From Modestobacter roseus (GTDB lineage: Bacteria; Actinomycetota; Actinomycetes; Mycobacteriales; Geodermatophilaceae), in assembly GCF_007994135.1 (NCBI RefSeq), contig NZ_VLKF01000001.1:1054001-1118000 (forward strand): DNA of 64,000 nt. Reading direction: 5' to 3'. This document shows, in pieces, positions 12,601-22,444 of this stretch (position 1 is its first letter; each line of letters opens with the position of its first letter). Below the pieces are notes generated by a model that saw only the letters and a list, made by a program, of their open reading frames with translations, made no database searches and was not told the origin of the DNA. The position numbers were made by a program, and so were the translations under genes.

Positions 12601-13817
12601 ATGAGCCGGATCGTGCTGGGGGTGGGCGGCGGCGTCGCCGCCTACAAGTCCGCGCTGCTGCTGCGCGCGCTCACCGAGGCCGGGCACGACGTCCGGGTGG
12701 TGCCCACCGCCGCTGCGCTGCGCTTCGTCGGCGCGGCGACCTTCGAGGCGCTCAGCGGCAACCCGGTGTCCACCGAGGTCTGGGACGACGTCCCCGAGGT
12801 CGCGCACGTGCGCATCGGGCAGACCGCCGACCTGGTGCTGGTCAGCCCGGCGACCGCCGACCTGCTCGCCCGGGCCGCCGTCGGCCGCGCCGACGACCTG
12901 CTCACCGCCACGCTGCTGGCCACGCACGCACCCGTCGTCTTCGTGCCGGCCATGCACACCGAGATGTGGCTGCACCCGGCCACCCAGGACAACGTGGCCA
13001 CGCTGCGCCGCCGCGGCGCCGTCGTGCTGCCCCCGCCGTGGGACGGCTCACCGGGCCCGACAGCGGCCCCGGCCGGCTGCCCGAACCGGCCGACGTCGCC
13101 GCGCTGGCGGCCGTCGTCCTCGACCACGGTGCCGCCGCACTGCCCCAGGACCTCACCGGCCGCCGCGTGGTGATCAGCGCCGGGGGCACCCGGGAGGCGC
13201 TGGACCCGGTGCGCTACCTGGGCAACCGGTCCTCCGGGAGGCAGGGCTGGGCGCTGGCCCGGGTCGCCGCCGCGCGGGGCGCCGACGTCGTGCTGGTCGC
13301 GGCCAACGTCACCGACCCCGCCCCGTTCGGGGTCCGCACCGTGGTCGTGGAGTCCGCCGAGGAGCTGCGCTCGGCCATGGTGGCCGAGGCGCCCGGCGCC
13401 GACGTCGTCGTGATGGCCGCGGCCGTCGCCGACTTCCGGCCGGTGTCGGTGGCGGGCACGAAGCTGAAGAAGGGCGGGCCGGCCGAACCCGCCGCCGTCG
13501 AGCTGAGCCGCACCGCGGACGTGCTCGCCGAGCTGGTCACCGCCCGGCCCGCCGGCCAGGTCGTCGTCGGCTTCGCCGCCGAGACCGGCGACGCCGAGGG
13601 CGACGTGCTCACCCACGCCCGGGCGAAGCTGGCTCGCAAGGGCGTCGACCTGCTGGTGGTCAACGACGTCTCCGCCGGCCGGGTGTTCGGCCGCGAGGAG
13701 AACGAGGTCACGGTGCTGTCCGACGACGGGACGGCCACGCCGCTGCCGGCGGCCCGCAAGGACGACGTGGCCGCCGGCATCTGGGACGCCGTCACCCGGC
13801 GGCTGCCCGTCACCTGA
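12601..13817 (+). CDS. coaBC: Phosphopantothenoylcysteine decarboxylase/synthetase CoaBC, interrupted by a frameshift
   Basis: Makes 4'-phosphopantetheine in CoA synthesis. The first frame from ATG 12601 (SD GGGAGG at 12586-12591) encodes the FMN-dependent CoaC domain: VGGGVAAYKSALLLRAL, then PAMHTEMWLHPATQDNV. After AVVLPP it runs into unrelated sequence and stops at 13173. The -1 frame continues exactly where the family should, with AVGRLTGPDSGPGRLPEP, then the CoaB synthetase domain (RRVVISAGGTREALDPVRYL, VMAAAVADFRP, FAAETG), ending at 13817. One extra C in the run at 13030-13034 would restore a normal protein of about 405 residues. CoaBC is normally essential, so a base-call error is more likely than a pseudogene. 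Confidence 0.88.
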
Positions 13818-13824
13818 CCCGCTC

Positions 13825-13855
13825 GTCCCCGCGCCGGACGTCGTCCGACGGGGAC
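13825..13855 (+). terminator. imperfect hairpin after coaBC
   Basis: GTCCCC (13825-13830) pairs with GGGGAC (13850-13855), and an inner GGAC pairs with GTCC across a small bulge. It starts 8 bp past the coaBC stop and precedes the metK promoter region. Confidence 0.4.
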
Positions 13856-13937
13856 CGGACGCCGCCGGTAGGCTCGGCGGTCGAGCTCAGCACCGGACGC
13901 GGGTACGCGCTCGGCCGTCGATCGCAGGGAGAACCGA

Positions 13938-15164
13938 GTGGCACGCCGCCTCTTCACGTCCGAGTCGGTCACCGAGGGGCACCCCGACAAGATCGCCGAT
14001 CAGATCAGCGACTCGATCCTGGACGCGATGCTCGAGCAGGACCCCCGCAGCCGGGTCGCGGTGGAGACGATGATCACCACCGGGCAGGTGCACATCGCCG
14101 GTGAGGTGACCACCTCCGGCTACGTCGACATCGCCGAGATCGTGCGGCGGACCATCCTCGGGATCGGCTACGACTCCTCCCGCAAGGGCTTCGACGGGGC
14201 CTCCTGCGGCGTCAGCGTCTCCATCGGCGCGCAGTCCCCGGACATCGCCCAGGGCGTGGACACCGGGTACGAGGCGCGCACCGCCGGGCTGACCGACGCC
14301 CAGCAGCGCGCGGTGATCGCCGACGACCTCATCGAGCGCCAGGGCGCCGGTGACCAGGGGCTGATGTTCGGCTACGCCTGCGACGAGACCCCCGAGTTGA
14401 TGCCGCTGCCGATCGCCCTGGCGCACCGGCTCTCGCGGCGGCTCTCCGCGGTGCGCAAGGACGGCTCGGTGCCCTACCTGCGGCCCGACGGCAAGACCCA
14501 GGTCACGGTGGTCTACGAGGACGACCGCCCGGTCGCCGTCGACACCGTGGTGGTCTCCAGCCAGCACGCCGAGGACATCTCCATCGAGACGCTGCTCGCC
14601 CCCGACGTGCAGGAGCTCGTCGTCGAGCCGGAGCTGGCCGCCCTCGGCCTGCCCACCACCGGCTACCGGCTGCTGGTCAACCCGACCGGCAAGTTCGTGA
14701 TCGGCGGGCCGATGGGCGACGCCGGGCTGACCGGACGCAAGATCATCGTCGACACCTACGGCGGCATGGCCCGGCACGGCGGCGGTGCGTTCTCCGGCAA
14801 GGACCCGTCGAAGGTCGACCGCTCGGGGGCCTACGCCATGCGCTGGGTCGCGAAGAACGTCGTCGCCGCGGGCCTGGCCCGCCGGTGCGAGGTGCAGGTC
14901 GCCTACGCCATCGGCGCCGCGCACCCGGTCGGGCTGTTCGTGGAGACCTTCGGCACCAACACCGTGCCCGAGGAGGCGCTGGAGAAGGCGATCAGCGCGG
15001 TGTTCGACCTGCGCCCGGGCGCGATCGTGCGCGACCTGGACCTGCTGCGCCCGATCTACGCCCCCACCGCCGCCTACGGCCACTTCGGCCGCACCGACGT
15101 GCAGCTGCCGTGGGAGCGCCTGGACCGGGTCGACGCGCTGACGTCGGCGGTGGGCGTCAACTGA
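13938..15164 (+). CDS. metK: S-adenosylmethionine synthetase
   Basis: Forms SAM from methionine and ATP; active as a tetramer in the cytosol. It is 408 residues with an N-terminal [20 protein letters not shown], the P-loop-like [16 protein letters not shown] and the [11 protein letters not shown] core strand. GTG start, with SD AGGGAG at 13925-13930. A TAGGCT hexamer at 13869-13874 could be its -10. The 120-bp upstream gap has no recognisable SAM riboswitch. The stop is overlapped by a CTG that probably starts priA. Confidence 0.97.
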   Translation: MARRLFTSESVTEGHPDKIADQISDSILDAMLEQDPRSRVAVETMITTGQVHIAGEVTTSGYVDIAEIVRRTILGIGYDSSRKGFDGASCGVSVSIGAQSPDIAQGVDTGYEARTAGLTDAQQRAVIADDLIERQGAGDQGLMFGYACDETPELMPLPIALAHRLSRRLSAVRKDGSVPYLRPDGKTQVTVVYEDDRPVAVDTVVVSSQHAEDISIETLLAPDVQELVVEPELAALGLPTTGYRLLVNPTGKFVIGGPMGDAGLTGRKIIVDTYGGMARHGGGAFSGKDPSKVDRSGAYAMRWVAKNVVAAGLARRCEVQVAYAIGAAHPVGLFVETFGTNTVPEEALEKAISAVFDLRPGAIVRDLDLLRPIYAPTAAYGHFGRTDVQLPWERLDRVDALTSAVGVN

Positions 15165-17158
15165 CCACGGCGCTGCCGATCGACGACGACCCGGGCCTCC
15201 GCACACAGCGGGTAGCCCGGGTCGTGGTCGATGTGCCGCTGGCGCACCTGGACCGGCCCTTCGACTACGCCGTCCCCGACGAGCTGGCCGAGCAGGTCGT
15301 GGCCGGTTGCCGGGTCCGGGTGCGCTTCGCCGGCAAGCTCGCCGACGGCGTCGTGCTGGAGCTGGCCGGCAGCACCGACCACACCGGGAAGCTGGCCCCG
15401 CTGGCCAAGGTGGTCTCCGCCGAGCCGGTGCTCACCCCGGAGGTCGCCGAGCTGGCCCGCTCGGTGGCCGACCGCTACGCCGGCACGCTGACCGACGTCC
15501 TGCGCCTCGCGCTGCCGCCCCGGCGGGCCGCCCCGGAGAAGCGGCCCCGGCTCGACGCCCCGCCCCCGCCCGAGGCGCCCGACCCGGCCGGGTTCGCGCG
15601 CTACCCGACCGGGCCGCAGCTGCTCTCCGCGGTGGCCGACGGAGCGCCGGCCCGGGCGGTGTGGACCGCGCTGCCGGGGGAGGAGTGGCCCACCCGGCTG
15701 GCCGAGCTCGCGCAGGCGGCGCTGAGCGGGGGGCGGGGCGCGCTGGTCGTCGTCCCCGACGGCAAGGACCTCGACCGGCTGGCCGCCGCCGCGGAGGTGC
15801 TGCTGCCGGCCGGGTCGGTGGCGGTGCTGCGCGCCGACGCCTCACCCGACGTCCGCTACGGCCGGTTCCTGGCCGCCTCGCGGGGCAGCGCGCAGGTGGT
15901 GCTCGGCACCCGCGGCGCCGTCCTCGCCCCGGTGCGCGACCTCGGGCTCGTCGTCGTCTGGGACGACGGCGACGACCTGCACGCCGAGCCGCGCGCCCCC
16001 TACCTGCACGCCCGCGACGTGCTGGTGCACCGCGCGCACCTGGCCGGCTGCGCGGCGGTCGTCGCCGGCACGGCGCGCACCGCCGAGGGGCAGCTGCTGG
16101 TGGAGTCCGGCTGGGCGCACGAGCTGGTCGCCGACCGGGCCACGCTGCGCACCGCCGCCCCGCGCGTGCAGGCCGTGGGCAGCGACTTCGAGCTGGCCCG
16201 CGACGCCGCCGCCCGCACCGCCCGGCTGCCCACCCTCGCCTTCGACGTCGCCCGCAAGGCGTTGCAGGCCGGCACCCCGGTGCTGGTGCAGGTGCCCCGC
16301 TCGGGCTACGTCCCCTCCCTGGTCTGCGACCGCTGCCGGGCGCCGGCCCGGTGCGCCCACTGCGCCGGTCCGCTCGGCGTGGCGCCGCGCCCCGGTGCCG
16401 GTGGGACCCGGATCGCCGCCTGCCGCTGGTGCGCCCGCCCGGCGGCGACCTTCGACTGCCCGCACTGCCACGGCACCAAGCTGCGCGCCGCGGTGATCGG
16501 GGAGGCGCGCACCGCCGAGGAGATGGGCCGGGCCTTCCCCGGCGCCGCCGTCCGCGTCTCCGGCCGGGGCTCCGGCGTGCTGGCCACGGTGCCGGGCGGG
16601 CCGGCGCTGGTGGTCGCCACCCCGGGCGCGGAGCCGGTGGCCGAGGGCGGCTACGGGGCGGCGCTGCTGCTCGACGCCTGGGCGCTGCTCGGCCGGGCCG
16701 ACCTGCGGGCGGGGGAGGAGACCCTGCGCCGGTGGATGAACGCCGCCGCGCTGGTGCGGCCCGAGCAACCGGTGGTGGTCGCCGCCGACGCGGGCCACCC
16801 GGTGGTGCAGGCGCTGGTCCGGTGGGACCCCGCCGGCCTCGCCGCGCGCGAGCTCGCCGACCGGCGGGAGCTGGGCTTCCCGCCGGTCACCCGGATGGCG
16901 TCGCTGTCGGCGTCGCCGGCCGCACTGGCGGAGTTCCTCGACGCGCTGCGGCTCCCCGACCACGCCGACGTGCTCGGCCCGGTGCCGGAGCCGCCCCGGC
17001 CGGGGCAGGAGGGTGAGCGCGAGCGCTACCTGGTGCGGGTGCCGCGCGGCGAGGGCACCGGGCTGGCCCGGGCGCTGCGCGAGGTGCAGGGGGTGCGCAG
17101 CGCCAAGAAGGCGCCCGAGCACGTGCGCGTGCAGCTGGACCCGCTCGAGCTGGCCTGA
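15161..17158 (+). CDS. priA: Primosomal protein N' (PriA), helicase-degenerate
   Basis: Replication-restart protein homologue, 665 residues. The N-terminal 3'-DNA-binding domain reads [21 protein letters not shown]. Eight cysteines in [13 protein letters not shown] and [16 protein letters not shown] form the two zinc sites, near residues 388-445. The Walker A box expected near residue 170 is replaced by [12 protein letters not shown] and the DEEH box by VVWDDGDD, so ATPase/helicase activity should be lost, as generally in actinobacteria. No ATG, GTG or TTG lies between the metK end and GTG 15224, which would cut into the conserved first strand. CTG 15161, overlapping the metK stop as CTGA, is therefore preferred. 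Confidence 0.88.
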   Translation: MTTALPIDDDPGLRTQRVARVVVDVPLAHLDRPFDYAVPDELAEQVVAGCRVRVRFAGKLADGVVLELAGSTDHTGKLAPLAKVVSAEPVLTPEVAELARSVADRYAGTLTDVLRLALPPRRAAPEKRPRLDAPPPPEAPDPAGFARYPTGPQLLSAVADGAPARAVWTALPGEEWPTRLAELAQAALSGGRGALVVVPDGKDLDRLAAAAEVLLPAGSVAVLRADASPDVRYGRFLAASRGSAQVVLGTRGAVLAPVRDLGLVVVWDDGDDLHAEPRAPYLHARDVLVHRAHLAGCAAVVAGTARTAEGQLLVESGWAHELVADRATLRTAAPRVQAVGSDFELARDAAARTARLPTLAFDVARKALQAGTPVLVQVPRSGYVPSLVCDRCRAPARCAHCAGPLGVAPRPGAGGTRIAACRWCARPAATFDCPHCHGTKLRAAVIGEARTAEEMGRAFPGAAVRVSGRGSGVLATVPGGPALVVATPGAEPVAEGGYGAALLLDAWALLGRADLRAGEETLRRWMNAAALVRPEQPVVVAADAGHPVVQALVRWDPAGLAARELADRRELGFPPVTRMASLSASPAALAEFLDALRLPDHADVLGPVPEPPRPGQEGERERYLVRVPRGEGTGLARALREVQGVRSAKKAPEHVRVQLDPLELA

Positions 17159-17167
17159 CGGGTCTCG

Positions 17168-17662
17168 TCAGTCGGCCGACTGCGTCAGCAGCTCGGCGAG
17201 CTCGGCGTCCATCCGCGCGGCGGCGGCGTCCTCCGCGGCTCGCTCGGTGGCCCGCCGCCAGCGCACCGGCAGGGTGCACGCCGAGGTGCCGATGCCGGCC
17301 AGGACGCCGAGCAGCAGGTGCGGACGCCGGTGCCCGCGGCGGCGCAGCGCCCGGGCCAGCGGGCGGTGCACGGCGGTGACGCCCAGCCCCCACCCGGTGC
17401 TGACCAGACCCTGGTGCCGCAGCACCGCGTGGTCGGCCGGGTCGGTGGGCTCCAGCGGCATGCCCTGGAAGGCCCGCCGCAGCGAGGGCAGGTCCTGGGC
17501 CACGGTGTCGGCGGCCACGGCGGCCATCACCGCCAGGTAGACGCGCCACCGGGCGGCGGACCGCGGTGGCAGGTCCAGGGCTGCCTCGGCGCCGCCGACG
17601 GCCACGCCGTCGACGACGCTGCTGACGACGGCGTGCACCCGGTGGGCGGCGAGGGAGGCCAT
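17168..17662 (-). CDS. Conserved-looking protein of unknown function
   Basis: Not recognised. It is 164 residues from ATG 17662. It has an Ala-rich N-terminal half with one moderately hydrophobic segment (WRVYLAVMAAVAADTVAQDL), a polar middle, a second hydrophobic segment (PHLLLGVLAGIGTSACTLPV) and an acidic C-terminal helix (DAELAELLTQSAD). It is convergent with priA (9-bp gap) and divergent from def. A TACCGT box seven bases before the start suggests a leaderless transcript. Confidence 0.6.
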   Translation of the reverse strand: MASLAAHRVHAVVSSVVDGVAVGGAEAALDLPPRSAARWRVYLAVMAAVAADTVAQDLPSLRRAFQGMPLEPTDPADHAVLRHQGLVSTGWGLGVTAVHRPLARALRRRGHRRPHLLLGVLAGIGTSACTLPVRWRRATERAAEDAAAARMDAELAELLTQSAD

Positions 17663-17669
17663 GCCCCAG

Positions 17670-17732
17670 ACGGTAGGGCCTGCACCGGAACCAGATGACC
17701 CTGCAGGCGCCGCCGCCCCCGCCGCCTACCAT
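17670..17732. promoter_or_regulatory. divergent leaderless promoters of the hypothetical gene and def
   Basis: On the minus strand TACCGT (17675-17670) lies 7 nt before the ATG at 17662. On the plus strand TACCAT (17727-17732) lies 6 nt before the def GTG at 17739. Both spacings place the transcription start at the start codon, and neither gene has a Shine-Dalgarno sequence. Confidence 0.5.
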
Positions 17733-17738
17733 CGTCCG

Positions 17739-18296
17739 GTGAGCGTCACCCCGATCCGGATCATGGGCGACCCGGTGCTGCGCACCCCGGCCGCCCCCGT
17801 CGTCGACTTCGACAGGGAGCTCCAGCAGCTCGTCGCCGACCTGACGGACACGATGCACGCGGCCGGCGGCGCCGGCATCGCCGCGCCGCAGATCGGCGTG
17901 GGCCTGCGCGTGTTCACCTGGTACGTCGACGGCGAGGTCGGGCACCTGGTCAACCCCGACGTGACACCGGTCGGCGAGGAGACGGAGGAGGACGCCGAGG
18001 GCTGCCTGTCCATCCCGGGCTTCCGCTTCGACTGCCGCCGCCACCTCTACGTCGCGGCCACCGGCTGGAACATGCACGGCGACCCGATCCGGGTGGAGGG
18101 CTCGCACAAGCTGGCCCGCGCCATCCAGCACGAGACCGACCACCTCGACGGCGTGCTGTTCGTCGACCGGCTCGACACCGAGGCCCGGGAGGCGGCGCTG
18201 TCGGTGCTCGCCGACGCCGCCTGGCAGGGCGAGCAGGCCTACCTCCCCAGCGGTGAGCCGGCCCCCACCCCCGTCGTGAAGGTGAGCCCCCACTGA
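17739..18296 (+). CDS. def: Peptide deformylase
   Basis: Removes the formyl group from nascent N termini; metal-dependent. It has 185 residues with all three motifs: GAGIAAPQ at 44-51, EGCLS with Cys89, and HETDH with His131, Glu132 and His135. The oxyanion-loop residue is Ile in GAGIAAPQ, where GxGLAAPQ is usual. GTG 17739 is six bases from a -10 box, so it is likely leaderless. It forms an operon with fmt (CTGA overlap), pairing formyl addition and removal. Confidence 0.96.
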   Translation: MSVTPIRIMGDPVLRTPAAPVVDFDRELQQLVADLTDTMHAAGGAGIAAPQIGVGLRVFTWYVDGEVGHLVNPDVTPVGEETEEDAEGCLSIPGFRFDCRRHLYVAATGWNMHGDPIRVEGSHKLARAIQHETDHLDGVLFVDRLDTEAREAALSVLADAAWQGEQAYLPSGEPAPTPVVKVSPH

Positions 18297-19234
18297 AGCT
18301 CCTGTTCGCCGGTACGCCGGCGCCGGCGGTGGTCGCGCTCGACGCCCTGCTGGGCTCCCGGCACGAGGTCGTCGCCGTCCTGACCCGGCCCGACGCCCCC
18401 GCCGGCCGGGGCCGCCGGACCAGCCGCTCCCCGGTCGCCGAGCGCGCCGACGCCGCCGGCCTCCCGGTGCTGCAGCCCCGGTCGCCGCGCGAGCCGGAGT
18501 TCCTCGACCAGCTCCGCGCCCTCGACGTCGACTGCGCCCCGGTGGTCGCCTACGGCGCGCTCGTGCCACCGGCCGCCCTGACGCAGCCGCGGCACGGCTG
18601 GGTCAACCTGCACTTCTCCCTGCTGCCGGCCTGGCGCGGCGCCGCCCCCGTGCAGCACGCGGTCATGGCCGGCGACGAGGTCACCGGTGCGGCGACCTTC
18701 CAGCTGGAGGCCGGGCTGGACACCGGCCCGGTCTTCGGCGTCGTCACCGAGCCGATCGGCGCCACCGACACCGCCGGCGACCTGCTGGACCGACTCGCGG
18801 TCAGCGGCGCCGGGCTGCTGGTGGCCACCCTCGACGGCATCGCCGACGGGTCGCTGCGCCCGGTGCCGCAGCCGGCCGAGGGGGTCAGCCTGGCCCCGCG
18901 GATCGAGACCGCCGACGCCCGCGTCGACTGGACCCTGCCGGCGCACGTCGTCGACCGGCGGGTCCGCGGCGTCACGCCGGCGCCGGGCGCATGGACGACC
19001 TGGCGGGGCAACCGGCTGCGGCTGGCCCCGGTCGAGCCGCTGCCCTCGTCGCTGGGCATGGAGCCCGGCGAGGTCTCGGTGGGCCCGACGGGCGTGCTGG
19101 TGGGCACCGGCCGCGGCGCCGTCCGGCTGCGCGAGGTGCAGCCCGCGGGCAAGAAGATGATCGCCGCCACCGACTGGGCGCGCGGTGCGCGCCTGGAGCC
19201 CGGCGAGCGGCTCGGCGAGCAGGTGGGCGCATGA
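18293..19234 (+). CDS. fmt: Methionyl-tRNA formyltransferase
   Basis: Formylates initiator Met-tRNA with 10-formyl-THF. From CTG 18293 the protein is 313 residues and begins [20 protein letters not shown], matching the family start (MRLVFAGTP). No ATG, GTG or TTG exists in frame at that point. The catalytic triad is Asn105, His107 and Asp143 (VNLHFSLLP and GLDTGPV). The C-terminal OB-fold domain begins around residue 205. The CTG overlaps the def stop as CTGA and the end overlaps rsmB as ATGA, so the three genes are translationally coupled. Confidence 0.94.
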   Translation: MKLLFAGTPAPAVVALDALLGSRHEVVAVLTRPDAPAGRGRRTSRSPVAERADAAGLPVLQPRSPREPEFLDQLRALDVDCAPVVAYGALVPPAALTQPRHGWVNLHFSLLPAWRGAAPVQHAVMAGDEVTGAATFQLEAGLDTGPVFGVVTEPIGATDTAGDLLDRLAVSGAGLLVATLDGIADGSLRPVPQPAEGVSLAPRIETADARVDWTLPAHVVDRRVRGVTPAPGAWTTWRGNRLRLAPVEPLPSSLGMEPGEVSVGPTGVLVGTGRGAVRLREVQPAGKKMIAATDWARGARLEPGERLGEQVGA

Positions 19235-20661
19235 CCGGCCCGGAGCGGCGAGCCGGGCACAAGCGGCGCAACGACCCGGGCCGGGGCAACCAGCGCCCGC
19301 AGTCCCGGCGGCACCGGCCCACGCTGGACGGCGCCCGGCTGACCGCCTACGACGTGCTCGACGGCGTCTCCAGCCGCGACGCCTACGCCAACCTGCTGCT
19401 GCCCCAGCTGCTGCGCGAGCGGCAGTTGGAGCCCCGGGACGCCGCCTTCGCCACCCAGCTCGCCTACGGCACGCTGCGGGCCACCGGCACCCTGGACGCC
19501 GTCCTGGCCACGCTGGTGTCCCGGCCGCTGGCCGAGCTCGACCGCAAGGTGCTGGACCTGCTGCGGCTGGGCGCGTACCAGCTGATCGACCTGCGGGTGC
19601 CGGCGCACGCCGCCGTCGACACCACCGTCGCGCTCACCCGGGCCATCGTCGGCACGGGCGCCTCCGGCCTGGTGAACGCGGTGCTGCGCAAGGTCGCCGC
19701 CGGCGGTGACCGGGCCGCCTGGGTGGCGGCGCTGCAGCCCGCCGACGACGACGCCCGGCTCGCGCTGAGCACCGACCACCCGCGCTGGATCGTCGAGGCG
19801 TGGCGCGATGCGCTCGCCGACGGTGCCTCCGCCGACGATGCCGAGGTCGAGGCCGCGCTGCTGGCCGACGACGCCGCACCCGAGGTGCACCTGGTGGCCC
19901 GGCGGATCGACCGCGCGGAGCTGGCCGCCGAGTCCGGTGGCGAGCCTGGGCCGTGGTCTCTGTACGCCGTCCGGCTCGGCTCCGGTGACCCGGGCCGGAT
20001 CGCCGCGGTCCGCTCCGGCGCCGCCGCGGTGCAGGACGAGGGCAGCCAGCTGGCCGCGCTCGCGCTGACCCGCGCGCCGCTGGACGGTCCCGACGTCCGC
20101 TGGCTGGACATGTGCGCCGGCCCGGGCGGCAAGGCGGGGCTGCTGGCCGCCGTCCGGCCCGCCGGGGTGCACCTGACGGCCGCCGACCGCGCCCCGCACC
20201 GCGCCGAGCTGGTGCGCAGCGCGCTGGCCGGGGCGGACGACGTGGAGGTCGTCGTCGCCGACGGCACGGCCCCGCCGTGGCCGGAGGGCTCCTTCGACCG
20301 GGTGCTGCTGGACGCGCCGTGCACCGGGCTCGGTGCGCTGCGCCGCCGGCCCGAGGTGCGCTGGCGGCGCACCGCGGACGACGTGGCGCCGCTGGCCGAG
20401 CTGCAGCGGCAGCTGCTGGACGGCGCGCTGGCCTCGGTACGGCCGGGGGGAGTGGTCGCCTACGTGACCTGTTCGCCGCACACGGCCGAGACGGTCGACG
20501 TCGTCGACGCCGCCGCGGCCCGGGACGACGTCGAGGTGCTGCCGGTGGCCCCGCTGTTCGGCGAGGTGCCGGGCATCGAGCGGGGGCGCTACGGGCAGCT
20601 GTGGCCGCACCGGCACGGCACCGACGCGATGTTCCTGGCGCTGCTCCGCCGCACCCGCTGA
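19231..20661 (+). CDS. rsmB: 16S rRNA m5C967 methyltransferase (RsmB/Sun/NOP2 family)
   Basis: SAM-dependent cytosine-C5 methyltransferase for 16S rRNA, 476 residues. An arginine-rich N terminus leads into a NusB-like RNA-binding domain (about 40-170), then the Rossmann catalytic domain. The SAM-binding motif is [15 protein letters not shown]. The two catalytic cysteines are Cys364 in [15 protein letters not shown] and Cys414 in VTCSPHTAE. Start ATG 19231 overlaps fmt. It is convergent with the membrane-protein pair that ends at 20664. Confidence 0.94.
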   Translation: MTGPERRAGHKRRNDPGRGNQRPQSRRHRPTLDGARLTAYDVLDGVSSRDAYANLLLPQLLRERQLEPRDAAFATQLAYGTLRATGTLDAVLATLVSRPLAELDRKVLDLLRLGAYQLIDLRVPAHAAVDTTVALTRAIVGTGASGLVNAVLRKVAAGGDRAAWVAALQPADDDARLALSTDHPRWIVEAWRDALADGASADDAEVEAALLADDAAPEVHLVARRIDRAELAAESGGEPGPWSLYAVRLGSGDPGRIAAVRSGAAAVQDEGSQLAALALTRAPLDGPDVRWLDMCAGPGGKAGLLAAVRPAGVHLTAADRAPHRAELVRSALAGADDVEVVVADGTAPPWPEGSFDRVLLDAPCTGLGALRRRPEVRWRRTADDVAPLAELQRQLLDGALASVRPGGVVAYVTCSPHTAETVDVVDAAAARDDVEVLPVAPLFGEVPGIERGRYGQLWPHRHGTDAMFLALLRRTR

Positions 20662-20663
20662 CC

Positions 20664-21203
20664 TCAAGCCGGCGGGTCGGCGAGCCAGCGACGCGCCTCC
20701 CGGACCTCCCGCTCCCAGCTGACCAGGTCCCCGGTCAGCTGGGCGGCGAGCAGGCAGGCCAGCACGGACAGGGTGGCCGGCAGCCGGTCGGACGCCGCGC
20801 TGACCACCACCACCGCGCCCATGGTGAGGAGGCCGGCCGCCGCGCCGAAGCGGCGCCGGCCGATCCGCTGCTGCCGTTGCCGCGCGCAGCGGGTCACCTC
20901 GCCGGCGCGGGCCCAGCCGAGCGGCCGGCCGCGCCGCAGCGAGAGGTCCACGCGCGCCCGTGCGTGGCGGGCGCTGCGGTCGCCCCAGCGCCGGTTCCCG
21001 AGCCGGATGAGCACCCCCAGGCCGACCACTGCGCAGGCCAGCGCGGGATCCACCTCCATGGTCAGCAGGACGGCGGCGTACACCACCCCGAAGGCCAGCG
21101 CGGCGGCGTCCTCCGTGGCCAGCCGCCGGCGGGCGGAGCGGCGGACCTCGTCCTCGTCCCGGTCGACGGCCGCGACGTCGCGGGCTGCCGGCGGGCCGCT
21201 CAT
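20664..21203 (-). CDS. Small membrane protein with ARRWLADPP tail (family member A)
   Basis: Not matched to a known family. It has 179 residues from ATG 21203. A charged N terminus (DRDEDEVRRSARRR) leads to two hydrophobic segments (AAALAFGVVYAAVLLTMEV and ALACAVVGLGVLIRL), then a basic loop (RRGRPLGWARAGEV, ARQRQQRIGRRR). Two more hydrophobic segments follow and the protein ends EVREARRWLADPPA. Its start overlaps the stop of the upstream paralogue (ATGA). Shared architecture and tail with 21200-21742 indicate tandem duplication. Confidence 0.7.
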   Translation of the reverse strand: MSGPPAARDVAAVDRDEDEVRRSARRRLATEDAAALAFGVVYAAVLLTMEVDPALACAVVGLGVLIRLGNRRWGDRSARHARARVDLSLRRGRPLGWARAGEVTRCARQRQQRIGRRRFGAAAGLLTMGAVVVVSAASDRLPATLSVLACLLAAQLTGDLVSWEREVREARRWLADPPA

Positions 21204-21742
21204 GCCGGCGGGTCGGCGACCCAGCGCCGCGCCTCGGCCAGGTTGCGCTCGCCGAGCCACAGCTGGACGACCGCGCCGGCCACCAGTGCGGCACCGAACA
21301 CCGCCAGGCCCACGGCCGGTGGGTCGCCGAGCAGCGCGACCACGGTGATCGTCGTGCAGACGGCGACGACCAGCCCCCAGCCGATCCGCCGCAGCCGGGC
21401 CCGGCGCAGCCGCTGCTCCGCGCGCGCCCGGACCATCCCGGACTGTGCCCATCCGGCGAGCCGCCGGTGGCGCAGCGCGAAGTCGGTGCGGGCGCCGTCG
21501 GTGCGGGCTCCCCGGTCGCCCCACCGCCAGGCGGCCGCGCGCACCAGCGCGAAGATCAGGAGCAGCACCCAGGACAGGGCCGCCGGGGCGTCACCGCCGC
21601 CGAGGACCAGGAAGGCGTAGCCGGCGGCGTAGGCGAGCAGCACGGCCTCCACGACCAGCCGCCGCCGGCGGTCCCAGGAGCGCAGCTCGGCCTCGCCCTG
21701 CCGGATGGCGGCGTCGTCCTCTGCGCTGCGGTCCCTGGGCAC
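21200..21742 (-). CDS. Small membrane protein with ARRWVADPP tail (family member B)
   Basis: Paralogue of its downstream neighbour, 180 residues from GTG 21742. It has a polar N-terminal helix (AEDDAAIRQGEAELRSWDRRRR), two hydrophobic segments and a basic loop containing RLAGWAQSGMVRARAEQRL, where the neighbour has RPLGWARAGEV. Another hydrophobic pair leads to the ending NLAEARRWVADPPA. TACCGT lies exactly six bases before the GTG, so it is probably leaderless. Longer upstream reading is possible but has no support. Confidence 0.7.
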   Translation of the reverse strand: MPRDRSAEDDAAIRQGEAELRSWDRRRRLVVEAVLLAYAAGYAFLVLGGGDAPAALSWVLLLIFALVRAAAWRWGDRGARTDGARTDFALRHRRLAGWAQSGMVRARAEQRLRRARLRRIGWGLVVAVCTTITVVALLGDPPAVGLAVFGAALVAGAVVQLWLGERNLAEARRWVADPPA

Positions 21743-21748
21743 CGGCGC

Positions 21749-21804
21749 ACGGTAACGGGTGAGGAGGGAACCCCCTCGTCCGGACGCGGTCGCGCCTCTA
21801 GCCT
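21749..21804. promoter_or_regulatory. divergent promoters between membrane-protein pair and GNAT gene
   Basis: TACCGT on the minus strand (21754-21749) is 6 nt from GTG 21742. TAGCCT on the plus strand (21799-21804) is 8 nt from GTG 21813. No ribosome binding sites are seen on either side. Confidence 0.45.
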
Positions 21805-21812
21805 CCGGTCCC

Positions 21813-22337
21813 GTGCCGTGGCTGCCCGAGGACTTCGCCCACCCCACCCGCGCCGAGCTGCCGACCGGTGAGCACCTGCGGCCGATGAGCGACGCCGACA
21901 CCGAGATCGACTTCCCGGCGGTGATGGGGTCCCGCGAGCGGTTGTGGACGGTGTACGGCCCCGCGTGGGGCTGGCCGCCGGCGTCGATGACCGTGGCGGA
22001 GGACCGCGCCGACCTGGCCCGGCACGCCCGGGAGATCGCCGCCCACGAGAGCTTCCTGTACGGGGTGTTCCCACCGGACGAGGCCGAGCTGCTGGGCTGC
22101 GTCTACGTCGACCCGCCGGAGAAGGCCGGCGACGCCGACGCGGAGGTGTCCTGGTGGGTGGTCGACCGGTTGGTCGGCAGCGACACCGAACGGGCGCTGG
22201 ACGAGTTCGTGCCCGCCTGGCTGGCGACGCACTGGCCGCTGGGCCGGCCACGGTTCGTCGGTCGCGACCTGACCTGGGCCGAGTGGACCGCCCTGCCGGC
22301 ACGGGACGCTGCGCAGTCCGGCCCGACCAGCGGGTGA
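21813..22337 (+). CDS. GNAT-family acetyltransferase-like protein
   Basis: 174 residues from GTG 21813. The layout is GNAT-like: an N-terminal LRPMSDADTEIDFPAVM, a helix pair (ADLARHAREIAAHESFLYGV), then the paired strands LLGCVYVDPPEK and VSWWVVDR, followed by the helix ERALDEFVPAWLATHWP. The classical Q/RxxGxG/A acetyl-CoA loop is degenerate (DRLVGSDTERAL). Members of this group occur in actinobacteria as 'N-acetyltransferase'; the substrate is unknown. Confidence 0.6.
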   Translation: MPWLPEDFAHPTRAELPTGEHLRPMSDADTEIDFPAVMGSRERLWTVYGPAWGWPPASMTVAEDRADLARHAREIAAHESFLYGVFPPDEAELLGCVYVDPPEKAGDADAEVSWWVVDRLVGSDTERALDEFVPAWLATHWPLGRPRFVGRDLTWAEWTALPARDAAQSGPTSG

Positions 22338-22444
22338 CCGCCGCCCGGTCGTGGTCGCGGCCCGGTTTGTCGCCCACCCGGCGGGGCAGGTTTCAGGATC
22401 ACCGCCCCGAGGCCAGGGGGTGGCGAGCGCAGCCGGGGGAACGG

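Noticed and set aside
13818..13937. SAM riboswitch upstream of metK
   Set aside because: Only 120 bp with a simple hairpin and a -10-like TAGGCT; no SAM-I, SAM-II or SAM-IV core sequence was recognised.
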